Source of the DNA: Vanessa cardui
Taxonomy: Eukaryota > Arthropoda > Insecta > Lepidoptera > Nymphalidae
Direction of reading: 5' to 3'
Assembly (NCBI RefSeq): GCF_905220365.1
Contig: NC_061140.1
Coordinates: 12,774,501-12,838,500, forward strand
Length of the DNA stretch: 64,000 nucleotides
This document shows, piece after piece, positions 55,396 to 64,000 of the stretch. Under the pieces are notes generated by a model that saw only the letters and a program-made list of their open reading frames with translations, was not told the DNA's origin and made no database searches. Both the position numbers and the translations under genes were made by a program. Within the stretch, counting starts at the first letter, position 1, and every line of letters starts with the position of its first letter.

Positions 55396-56908
55396 AATCA
55401 TTGTTTTAATACTGCTTCATATGTTCATCTATTAAATAATAAAATGGTATAAAATACGTTCTACAATCCTTCCGACTTTGCACGAGTACATTCCTTTATG
55501 TATTTTATGGAATACAGTAATAAGCATAAGATATACAAACAACGCAGCAAGTCCTCCGCCCACACTCGGTCTACTCCCACGCATTTCTAGACAAACGGCA
55601 CGTTACTTAGAATCGTTATTAAACGCCTGTTTAGCTAAACACTGATATCTCTCAGTTATCATTGATTTTATATTCGAAACAAACTAATCAGCCCTTAATC
55701 ACAGGTGTGGTCCCAGTCAAATACATACTTGAGGGGGGCAGACGAAGTACAATAGTACATTCGTACATCATAGAGCATCGTATCGGAAAATTATTTATAT
55801 GAAGCGTTCATTTTAACATTTTAATGTAACTAAAAATTAAAAATATATGCACAGTTGAAATATAGAAAAAGCATCCCGAGATTCCATTAATTAAAACTGT
55901 AACCATTTCAACCATTAAACTTGTTCTATGTAAATAACCGTAAAGGCCTCGCAGTCAGGGCCGCTTAGTCTTTGTACCCTGTACAACACTCAACGACCGT
56001 CAACCAAATGCTCTGTGATCACCGTCGAGTGTTCCAGTTTAATTACAAGCACGAGCTGAACAACTGAAAGTCCTATAGAGCTTCACTAAAGTAAAAATCT
56101 CTTTCCAACTTCGTTTACAAAGAACAACGAAAGTACCTACCATAAAATCTAAGATAAAATGTGTCTTGTGTGCATGTACACTGCAGTCGATACTCTATTG
56201 CGACTTGTGAGGAGTGTGGTCAAGATGGCCGTGATCGTGGACGCATAAAGGTCGTAACACAGATTTAAGCAAAAAATATATAGTCCGAAAAGGTTAAATC
56301 TTCGATAATACCAAAGGTCAAGTACTACGTAATATTTATGCAATATCCTCTACGTAATAATAACATACAGTCAGTTTGTTTTATTACGAGTTGATGACCT
56401 TTGATTAAAAACTCCAACCAAAATATATGCATTATTTTTACATTTATTTAATAGTCAAAATTTCGTGATATATTCTGAGCGGCTTGTTATACGAAAACAA
56501 TTACAAACATGTCAAATTAGTGGCACGGTTCATTGAATTGCGCTCCTATTGTTTGGGGACATTAATACATACAAAAAATGGCATTACAGTAGTTTTAATT
56601 TCTCTTTGTTCTTATATGTATACATGACTTACACATGTACATATAAACAAGCTTTACATCGAGGCGTAATCGTTTACAGTTTAGATCCGACTTGTCAGGT
56701 TGACAACCCCTGAAGAAGTGGTGCGCGGCCGAATTAATTACGAGAACCTTGGGTCGCGCTGTCAGCCTTCTCACAGTAACACGGTCTCGCTGTGAGTATG
56801 TTGCTTCGCGATTAAAATTCAGAGGTCATACGGTGCTCACTTCGTTTGAAAAATTAATCCTTTTGAGTATTATAAAGGCTAAATGTAAACACGAAAATAT
56901 AGAAAAAT
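55396..56908. other. Intronic DNA 5' of the LINE ORF
   Basis: AT-rich to 56690, then mixed composition to 56870 (GAAGAAGTGGTGCGCGGCCG, CGGTCTCGCTGTGAGTATG), which may be the start of the LINE or its insertion flank. No target duplication could be fixed. Confidence 0.35.
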
Positions 56909-59509
56909 ATGGTTAACCGCTTTCATTATTTAGCACAATCTATACTTATGCTCAACAAATTATGTCATAATAATTATAAAAAGTACAACAAACACGCTGT
57001 AAGTCGCACCTCTAACGGTAATTACGGTAATAACGGTTTCAAAAATGAGACAAACAATTTCTTAATTATTGGAGATTTTAATACACCGAACTTAACATGG
57101 CACAATACGCCCACATCTAATGGTCTTATACCTAGCTCTTGTCAAGATCACAAATCACGCTTACTGCTAGATATGATGAACTTTTGCAATCTCAGTCAAT
57201 TTAATAGTATTCGAAATCATAACGATAGACTTTTAGATCTCGTCTTATCGAATCTGTCGATAATCAAAGTAAACAGCGCGGTAGACTCAACTTTAAGCCG
57301 TATTGATAAACATCATCCACCTATTACTATTAGTTTTAATCTTAAATCACAGGGTACAATTAAACAAAATAAGCGCATGAAACTTAATTACTTTAAATGT
57401 AATTACCAAAATGTTAGATCGGTATTGGAAACCATTAATTGGACTAAAACTCTGTCATTTGAAGATATGGACACCAATGTAGAAGAATTCTACAAGATCT
57501 TAAACAAAGTAATCAAGGAAAACACACCTATGGTACGAGACGAATCGTTTCGTTACCCAGTTTGGTTCAGCCATGGACTTAAGCGTTGTCTCACTGAAAA
57601 GCATAAATATCATAAAAAGTTTAAAAAATTTAATAATCCGCGAGACTACGACACCTTTTCGTTGCTACGTAAAAGAAGTAAGAACCTTATAGACAAATGC
57701 TATAACGATTTCATGTGTTCGGTGGAAGACTCAATACACAGCAATTCAAAAATTTTCTACCGATTCATAAATGATAAAAAAGGCTCTAAAATTAACTCAA
57801 TACCGGAAGTTGTTAAATATGCGAATAAAACTTCTAAAAACGCCCAGGACGCTTGCGATTTATTTTCAAATTATTTTAGTTCAGTATTTAGTTCCTCCAA
57901 TCTAAAAGGCTCACATAATTTTCATGCGATCGATTACAATAATAATACTCTAAGTAACTTTTCTATCTCTAAAAATGAAATATGCCAAAAAATCAGGAAT
58001 CTAGATCAAAATAAGGGTGCAGGCCCTGACGGGATTCCACCTTCTTTCATAAAATTATGTGCTCAAGAACTTAGCACTCCACTGTCTATTCTGTTCAACA
58101 TGTCCCTGAACAATGGTATCTTTCCTAAATACTGGAAAACTGCCTATATTATACCAATTTATAAATCTGGAGACCGTTCACATTGCGAAAATTACCGTCC
58201 TATCAGTATTTTATCATGTTTCTCCAAAATCTTAGAATCTATCGTATACGATAAAATTTATCATCACGTATATCCGGTACTGTGTAACAAACAGCATGGC
58301 TTTGTAAAAAATCGTTCCACTACATCAAATTTGTTAGAATATAAGAACTATATTTGCAACACTTTTGCGAAATGTGGACAAACGGACTCGATATATACTG
58401 ACTTCTCAAAAGCGTTTGACAAGGTAAACCACATTTTGCTCTGTAGCAAACTAAAAGCATACGGAATCCATGGCTCCTTATTAAGATGGGTAGAATCATA
58501 CTTAGATAGGAGAACACAATTAGTTGCAATCAAAGGGTACACTTCCTCCCCCGCAACAATTACATCTGGGGTACCACAGGGGTCGAACCTTGGACCTTTA
58601 TTTTTCATAATATTTATTAATGACCTAGCTAAAGAGTTGTCGTGTCAATTTTTACTATACGCCGATGATCTCAAAATGTATTCTTCGAGTAATAACGTCA
58701 ATGATGCTATATCTCTTCAAAAGGACTTAGATACTCTTTCCAGATGGTGCACTAATAATCATATGACGCTAAATATAGAAAAGTGCTTCGTAATAAGCTT
58801 TTCACTGAAAAGATCGAAAAAAGTACTCTTTGATTACACTATAAACGAAAACAAACTTTCACGCAAATCCACCGCAAAAGACCTGGGAGTAGTATTTGAC
58901 GAAAAACTCTCTTTTAGGGATCATTACGAGTACATAATTAACAAGAGTAACAGATTGTGTGGATTCATAAGCAGGTGCACTAAAAGTTTTAAAAGGCCTA
59001 AAACTACTATACAACTTTACTGTTCCATAGTTCGCAGTATTTTAGAATATAACTCGGTTATATGGTCACCTAACTATGCCACTCACTGTGAAAAGGTAGA
59101 AGCCGTACAGAAAAGGTTTTTACGTTTGCTCAGTTCTCGCTATCAGTACGGACGTAAACTCGAATGCTACAATGACAGGCTTAATCATTTTAAATTGCAA
59201 ACACTAGAAATGCGTCGTAACTGCAATAACTTAGTATATTTGCATAAAATAATACACGGTGTTATTGATTCACCCTTGCTTTTAAGATCCATCAACATAA
59301 ACACCAACTTTAAATACCGACACCCTAGAATATTTACCCTGGACGTATACAATAACAACATATCATATCATAATCCTATCGGTCGTATGTGTCGCGCATA
59401 TAACAAATTTTTTCTCGAAAAGGACGCGGACGGGGGTATTGACATTTTCAACAATAACCTAAATCTATTTAGAAAACAATTGGTTTCAATATTTTCAATT
59501 AACAAGTAA
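56909..59509 (+). CDS. LINE endonuclease-reverse transcriptase ORF (N-terminally incomplete)
   Basis: 866 uninterrupted residues. Residues 1-50 are Asn/Tyr-rich and unlike an endonuclease start. The C-terminal part of an APE-type endonuclease follows (FLIIGDFNTPNLTWH, LLDLVLSNLS, and IDKHHPPITI where S-D-H-H-P is usual). The reverse transcriptase has GAGPDGIPPSFIKLC, IPIYKSGDRSHCENYRPISI, YTDFSKAFDKVNH, SGVPQGSNLGPLFFIIFIND and the catalytic YADD at about 584-587. The C-terminus has the usual RSILEYNSVIWSP motif. The first catalytic residues of the endonuclease (N and E motifs) are missing, so autonomous activity is unlikely, though the RT frame is intact. Confidence 0.88.
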   Translation: MVNRFHYLAQSILMLNKLCHNNYKKYNKHAVSRTSNGNYGNNGFKNETNNFLIIGDFNTPNLTWHNTPTSNGLIPSSCQDHKSRLLLDMMNFCNLSQFNSIRNHNDRLLDLVLSNLSIIKVNSAVDSTLSRIDKHHPPITISFNLKSQGTIKQNKRMKLNYFKCNYQNVRSVLETINWTKTLSFEDMDTNVEEFYKILNKVIKENTPMVRDESFRYPVWFSHGLKRCLTEKHKYHKKFKKFNNPRDYDTFSLLRKRSKNLIDKCYNDFMCSVEDSIHSNSKIFYRFINDKKGSKINSIPEVVKYANKTSKNAQDACDLFSNYFSSVFSSSNLKGSHNFHAIDYNNNTLSNFSISKNEICQKIRNLDQNKGAGPDGIPPSFIKLCAQELSTPLSILFNMSLNNGIFPKYWKTAYIIPIYKSGDRSHCENYRPISILSCFSKILESIVYDKIYHHVYPVLCNKQHGFVKNRSTTSNLLEYKNYICNTFAKCGQTDSIYTDFSKAFDKVNHILLCSKLKAYGIHGSLLRWVESYLDRRTQLVAIKGYTSSPATITSGVPQGSNLGPLFFIIFINDLAKELSCQFLLYADDLKMYSSSNNVNDAISLQKDLDTLSRWCTNNHMTLNIEKCFVISFSLKRSKKVLFDYTINENKLSRKSTAKDLGVVFDEKLSFRDHYEYIINKSNRLCGFISRCTKSFKRPKTTIQLYCSIVRSILEYNSVIWSPNYATHCEKVEAVQKRFLRLLSSRYQYGRKLECYNDRLNHFKLQTLEMRRNCNNLVYLHKIIHGVIDSPLLLRSININTNFKYRHPRIFTLDVYNNNISYHNPIGRMCRAYNKFFLEKDADGGIDIFNNNLNLFRKQLVSIFSINK

Positions 59510-59834
59510 TAATAGTGTTTAAATCTATTTTCTTATTCATTATTTAGTTCCTCATTTCACCACTTCATAATTTCTTTTTTTTTTTCATTGTCATAACTTG
59601 TTCATATTTTTCTGTATATTTTTTTCTTTTCATTTATTGTTTTTTGTAATGTATACAATGTATTCTTAAGTGCTGATGTTATTTGATTTTTATAGGTGAA
59701 ATATTTCGTCTACAATCTGTGTTCACATAGTTGTTGGGTTATAACTTAGCTTGCTATAATGTTTACTTATATATTAAATGTGTATTTAGTTATAATCTGT
59801 TTTGTGGACCATAAATAAATAAATAAATAAATAA
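56909..59834 (+). mobile_element. Non-LTR retrotransposon (Jockey/CR1-group LINE), 5' truncated
   Basis: One long ORF, a 3' UTR of about 300 bp and an (AAAT)n tail at 59811-59834. The 5' end is incomplete because only the C-terminal part of the endonuclease domain is present. Plus orientation, antisense to AMFR. Confidence 0.88.
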
Positions 59835-59844
59835 GTAATATTAT

Positions 59845-60025
59845 AAGCTAGTTGTCGGCCGCGGCTGCGCTCGCGTTTGAGAGGTTGGTTGTCATATGTT
59901 AGGCAAATAATGTAGCCTTTGTCCTTTCTTGGTGCACAAGTTTGCTTAATACCAAATTTCATCTGTTGGTTATAGTGAAAGAGAGACAGACAAACGGGTA
60001 CTTTCACATTTATTATATGAGTATA
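59845..60025 (+). repeat. Interspersed LINE-like repeat fragment
   Basis: It contains GTCGGCCGCGGCTGCGCTCG, TTGTCATATGTTAGGCAAAT, CCTTTCTTGGTGCACAAG, and GAGAGACAGACAAACGGGTA then TATTATATGAGTATAGATTC, a common 3' end motif set. Confidence 0.5.
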
Positions 60026-60261
60026 GATTCGAAAGTGTGAAGAGGCGTTCGTTTGCTTGTTACGCTTTTAACTCCTCAAGCGAAGATCGTTAATTTCTTA
60101 TTACACGTTTTCAGGGCTACAGTACAGAGAATGTGGTACCAAACACATTCCAAGAAACTATTTTCCTATAAACATTTTGCAATATAAGATTGTTAACCAT
60201 TAGTTCACCAGCAAAATGCATATCCTACTGGAGTAAGATGATGTGATTTATTTATAAATTT

Positions 60262-60330
60262 TATGGTATATGTGGCTAATAAGCTTACCCGATGGAAAGT
60301 GACTACCACCGCCCATGGACATTATTTTGA
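60262..60330 (+). repeat. Fragment of the 290-bp repeat family
   Basis: TTATGGTATATGTGGCTAAT, then CCCGATGGAAAGTGACTACC and ACCGCCCATGGACATTATT. Confidence 0.5.
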
Positions 60331-60342
60331 TTTCCCCTCAAC

Positions 60343-60500
60343 CTTATGCAAATCAATCAAATCAAATCAATTTTATTAAAGTAAACATCACAATTAAGCG
60401 TTTCTGAATCGCTACTTAACGATACTTAATCCTACCACCGTTTCGGAGAGCAGCCTCTGGCGAGAACAAACGGCAAGAAACTCGCAAAATAGCTTTTTTT
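60343..60500 (+). repeat. Interspersed repeat 3' end (GAAGCTACCACCGG family), diverged
   Basis: AATCAAATCAATTTTATTAA, GCGTTTCTGAATCGCTAC, CCTACCACCGTTTCGGAGAG, ACGGCAAGAAACTCGC. Same order of landmarks as 19453-19577 and 49629-49710. Confidence 0.5.
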
Positions 60501-62251
60501 AAAAAAACATTTCTTGTATAAGATTTTAAATTAACATGGTTATTTTTATTTTAGTAATACTTTAGTAACATTTCTTGTTCTTCAATTTTTCAATTAAATC
60601 TTGCAAGCGCGCGCATTTAGCACCATATCTCTCCAAATGGTTAAGCGTGCATTTTCAATACTGCTCACAACACCATTATGAATACTAATAAACATTTATT
60701 TCATTCAATGTACTAAATAAAAAAAGTATTTAAAGAACTTTTAACATGTATTAATATTCGCTTGATACGCCGTGACGCAACTCTATTATTGTACGCCCAA
60801 GAATAATAGAGTTTTTGTTTACATTCAATCAGCTTTATAAATGCAATTGTACAAACAACGGGCCGTTATGGATTTTCATTATGTATTCAATTGTTTTTTT
60901 AACGTGAATTGCTACAGGCCAAGAACAAACTGCAATCACTTACAAACAGGTTACCTATTACAATGTAATCTTATTGTACTAAATAGACAGGATTTACTTT
61001 TGGACTAGATAAATAGTAATATCTGTATGTGTATACTCGCAACATAAGTTTGACTTTCTGGCTTGGCTCTCCGAGATAATACAGTACAAAATAATTATAG
61101 TATACTATTTACCCTGATCAGATACCCTACTAACCGGAACACAGATATACGAAGAATTAATGTAGCTGAACATAATAATAAGTGTGGAGAGGCAAAAAAA
61201 TGATGGTGTTTCATACACGTTAAATTGTCGAAATCCATGCAAAACTCTAGCCCCGTTTCCTCACAGAAACTACTCGTTACGCTTACCGGTACTAGGATTG
61301 TCGATTAACGTCAAATTAGACGACATTAGAAAAGTTTTTTTTTACTATATACAAAATTGCAATGTAGATTGTATCAAATAGAGCAGAGTTACGAGACGAT
61401 ATAATTAAATTGACCGAGTCATCTATATAATACCTAAATATTCCATTTAACGTTAGTCACTAAAACTATTAACTTTTTAATGAATTCAACAAAAGAACGT
61501 TACTCATTGTTATATCGAATCATTGGCCCAAAAAACTACGTAGTTCAACTGTGTCTTTTTTTAATTTATATATTTGCATTACAATTTAACTTCCCGAAAT
61601 AGACAAGGTAAAAATCAACATTAGAAATGACTAATGGGTTTAATTAATAAGGTTTATATCTGATATTAAAACAGAGGTTATGTTTGTATATGTGACATCA
61701 TACACTTTAAATATGTTAAATTAAACACTAAATAAATAACACAATTAACAAAAATTTTATGCAAAGACATTGTTTCATTCTTTTAATTAATTTTACTTGA
61801 TAAAATTGATTAACATAAAATATTTTTTCTTTGTATTTAAATTTAAAATTATTGTAGATAATACGAAGGTGAATCAAAGTTATTGGATTTCATATATTAA
61901 AAAAAAAATATATTATACATCATCATCATAAATATCACAAAAAATATTCCCAAGTCTTTAGAAAAACTCACCAACGGCGCCATAACCGCGGCATCAGATT
62001 GTGTTTCCAAGACATTCATTTTTCTTTTACTTTCGGTTTTGTTTTTTCCTGTTTATTCTTCTATCTTCTTAAGCCAAACTCTCGCCCTCTTTGGCATATT
62101 CTTTCGGTGATCTACCTTTTTTACATTCACCCGAAGCGAAACTTAGACGTAAGCGAACGTAGAAAATGGCAAAGCATCATCCTTTAATCTTCTGCTGCAT
62201 GTCCGTCCGTACAATTTTTTTTCGTAGATATATTAGCGTTATTACGTAAGA
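60501..62251. other. Intronic DNA without recognised features
   Basis: AT-rich; small frames only. Confidence 0.35.
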
Positions 62252-62292
62252 TGTTTTCAGGTACAGAATCTTTTTTTCTGTACCTGAAAACA
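62252..62292. repeat. Perfect hairpin: 17-bp arms, 7-nt loop
   Basis: Arms 62252-62268 (TGTTTTCAGGTACAGAA) and 62276-62292 are exact complements. Confidence 0.9.
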
Positions 62293-63781
62293 CCTCACTT
62301 AATCCGCTTTTCTTCATAATTTTCAGTTTTTACACGAATTAAATATGAAATCAAGTGACACTACATAAATATCACGGGATATAGCAAAATCGAAAAAAAA
62401 AATTTATACATGCTTGAAAGAACTTTATAATTCACCCTCATATGTAAGCTTAATTATAAAAAAATAATTGCCGGCAAAGATTTTTATAAAAAATAACTTA
62501 ATTTCAAAGAATCAAGAAATGTCTTTTAACTAATTGAAGCAATTTAAAATAATAATAGTTTCTTCTAAACAATTGATGATTGTGTAAATGAAGATAAGTC
62601 TCCTCCTCTATCTTTCAACATTGCAGCATTTTTTATTTGGATATAGAATGAAATGATCCAATATTTTAAAATTTGTTTTCAATCAAGATTTTTAAACTTA
62701 AAATACCTAGCCAGATCCTTGCTTTACCACAAATTAACATCTAAGAAAAATGTAGACAATTATTTTATTGGAAGTGGTAAGATAGATTTTCGGGGGCATG
62801 TGTAGTGTATACTCATTTACTTTGGCATTTCTTAGGTGTACATCTTGAGTCAGGGATTTTTGGTACAATGCCATTGGATGAAATAACTATTACCCTGGAC
62901 AAATAGACAGAAACTAAAATAATAAATAGAAATATTTTTTTAATCCATTCATTGATCCTTGTTTATCTCTGTTAATTAATATAATAATTTAAACATACTT
63001 TCATTGCATTATATACATAAATTATTAACTAATAATAAATTAGATAATAGTTATAGTCAGACAGATCTTTGATGGTGTGTAAAACAACCAATGTCAATTG
63101 CAGTTTTTTTAATTAAAATTTTGATAAATAATTTGCTCATTCATTGGAATATTACATTCTTTTATTTACCTTTATTGCAAGCAGCCTCTCAGTTTAAGAT
63201 TATTATTTTTTGTATGAATGAATCATTTTAGTGACTGAAAATTCTTACTTAATTAAATAAAATAAGTCAATTTGTGAGTTGTGTTAGTAGTAGTTAGTGT
63301 TTAACTCAGAGCTAAGTTGTTTCAAATATATATTGCACCGCATAAAAATAAAAATATGCTGTAATATACTGAACCAAAAACCAGCCAGTATTTTGTCTAT
63401 GAATATATTAAAACAGTTATCATGCATATAAATAATTAAAAAAAAAAAAAAACAAATAACATTTGTTTATCAGTATTGTGGTCATTACTATATTTGTATT
63501 TAATTAATGTTTTGATATTTATAATTGTCCCTAATAACTTAGGTTAATTAATTAACCACTTAATAATTTTAAAGTATATGAACAGGTGGAAATGATAAAT
63601 TTAATATTATTGATCTTGACAATATATATTTCTTTCTTCACTATGGTCTTAAATGTAAATAGTCTTAACAGCTACCTAAACCACGGCCTTGCCTTTTCCT
63701 TATTACTTTTAATAAATATTCTCAATACAACAATAAATTTAAAATTATTTTATGAAATAAAAATTCATAAATAGTACTCAC
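62293..63781. other. Intronic DNA adjacent to AMFR exon A
   Basis: AT-rich; nothing identified apart from the exon A donor at its right end. Confidence 0.4.
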
Positions 63782-64000
63782 CCACATACACAATGGCTCC
63801 TGCATCATAAAGGTCATCACTTCTAGAAACTGGTCGCTAAAAGTCTTCGTTTCGTTCATCGGAAGCTCTGCAGCCGCAGTTACCGCTGGTTGCACCATCT
63901 TCGCCGCTTCACCTTCTATGATCCCCGAGGCCGTCTCCTGTTTCTGCAGGGTTGTGTTAGCCTTCCAGTTCGGATCACTCGTCACATTCACGGCATAATA
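63782..64000 (-). CDS. AMFR: AMFR exon A (partial at window edge): N-terminal luminal/membrane region
   Basis: Open from the window edge to TGG at 63784-63782, followed by donor GTGAGT; 73 codons. The conserved end, FSDQFLEVMTFMMQEPLCMW, continues into exon B (TLINMAYC) exactly where vertebrate AMFR has a Trp-Val-Leu-Val-Asn run. The upstream part is a polar, poorly conserved loop with two N-x-T/S-like sites. No ATG start in the window: the first small-frame codon (63991-63989) is GTG and lies inside the exon. Confidence 0.9.

Larger units (their letters stand above)
25541..63781 (-). other. AMFR giant intron A-B (38.2 kb)
   Basis: It lies between the exon A donor (GTGAGT, 63781-63776) and the exon B acceptor (TTTTTCCAG). 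About a quarter of it is one LTR retroelement (31216-38872) and one LINE (56909-59834); the rest is AT-rich DNA with scattered old repeats. I found no nested host gene. Confidence 0.8.
9220..64000 (-). other. AMFR: AMFR/gp78 locus, overview (ER E3 ubiquitin ligase; 5' end outside window)
   Basis: Eight coding exons, read right to left: A >64000-63782, B 25540-25283, C 16528-16376, D 16274-16164, E 14983-14805, F 10632-10397, G 9834-9450, H 9382-9220. Every donor is GT and every acceptor AG, and the phases match. The product is collinear with vertebrate AMFR/gp78: multi-pass membrane domain (A-E), RING (F), CUE (G) and UBE2G2-binding helix (H). AMFR ubiquitinates misfolded ER membrane and luminal proteins, and regulated clients such as HMG-CoA reductase, for p97-assisted proteasomal degradation. 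Intron sizes are 38241, 8754, 101, 1180, 4172, 562 and 67 bp. Initiator Met and signal-anchor start lie beyond the right edge. Confidence 0.93.

Noticed and set aside
55198..55452. 84-codon plus-strand frame
   Set aside because: Runs antisense through an interspersed repeat.
63722..63991. 89-codon minus-strand frame as a separate small gene
   Set aside because: It is AMFR exon A plus intron read-through; the apparent start is GTG and the frame is open to the window edge.

Overview
The window is nuclear DNA of an insect, almost certainly a moth or butterfly. The evidence is insect-like orthologues with short introns, AT-rich non-coding DNA, many copies of a tRNA-derived SINE of the kind common in butterflies (box A and box B followed by a conserved body), a second tRNA-derived SINE, and several other interspersed repeats I recognise from lepidopteran genomes. 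The species cannot be fixed from the sequence alone.

Positions 1-6.3 kb form a compact block of housekeeping genes: the 5' end of a SAP30BP homologue (minus), an intronless TRAPPC11/gryzun (plus), an intronless proteasome subunit beta-6 (PSMB1, minus) converging on TRAPPC11, and a two-exon DAD1 (plus) divergent from PSMB1. Intergenic gaps are 0.2-0.75 kb.

From about 7 kb to the right edge, everything lies inside one minus-strand gene, the AMFR/gp78 homologue (ER membrane E3 ubiquitin ligase). I could place eight coding exons: H 9220-9382, G 9450-9834, F 10397-10632, E 14805-14983, D 16164-16274, C 16376-16528, B 25283-25540 and A 63782 to beyond 64000. All junctions keep frame (1704 nt, 567 residues plus stop). 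The first intron in the window is about 38.2 kb. Exons D-H are extremely GC-rich in an AT-rich background. The N-terminal start lies beyond the right edge.

The AMFR introns hold the mobile DNA: a decayed Tc1/Tc3-like transposon with long inverted repeats and a nested MITE (12.2-14.3 kb); SINEs at about 9.9, 15.9, 19.2, 23.5, 25.7, 30.8, 44.6, 51.4 and 53.0 kb; a structurally complete LTR retroelement of the errantivirus type (31216-38872) with LTRs that read as identical, a 4-bp target duplication and open gag, pol and env frames; a long non-LTR retrotransposon ORF (56909-59509) with an (AAAT)n tail; LINE fragments; and several perfect hairpin palindromes.

The host genes share a theme: DAD1 (N-glycosylation in the ER), TRAPPC11 (ER-Golgi trafficking), AMFR (ER-associated degradation) and PSMB1 (20S proteasome). 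Whether that adjacency means anything is inference only. I found no CRISPR array, rRNA or genuine tRNA gene. I see no wholly new system. The most unusual items are the young env-bearing retroelement with an apparent spliced env start, the GC-extreme 3' half of AMFR with an apparently missing VCP-binding motif, and repeats sitting almost on two AMFR splice donors.
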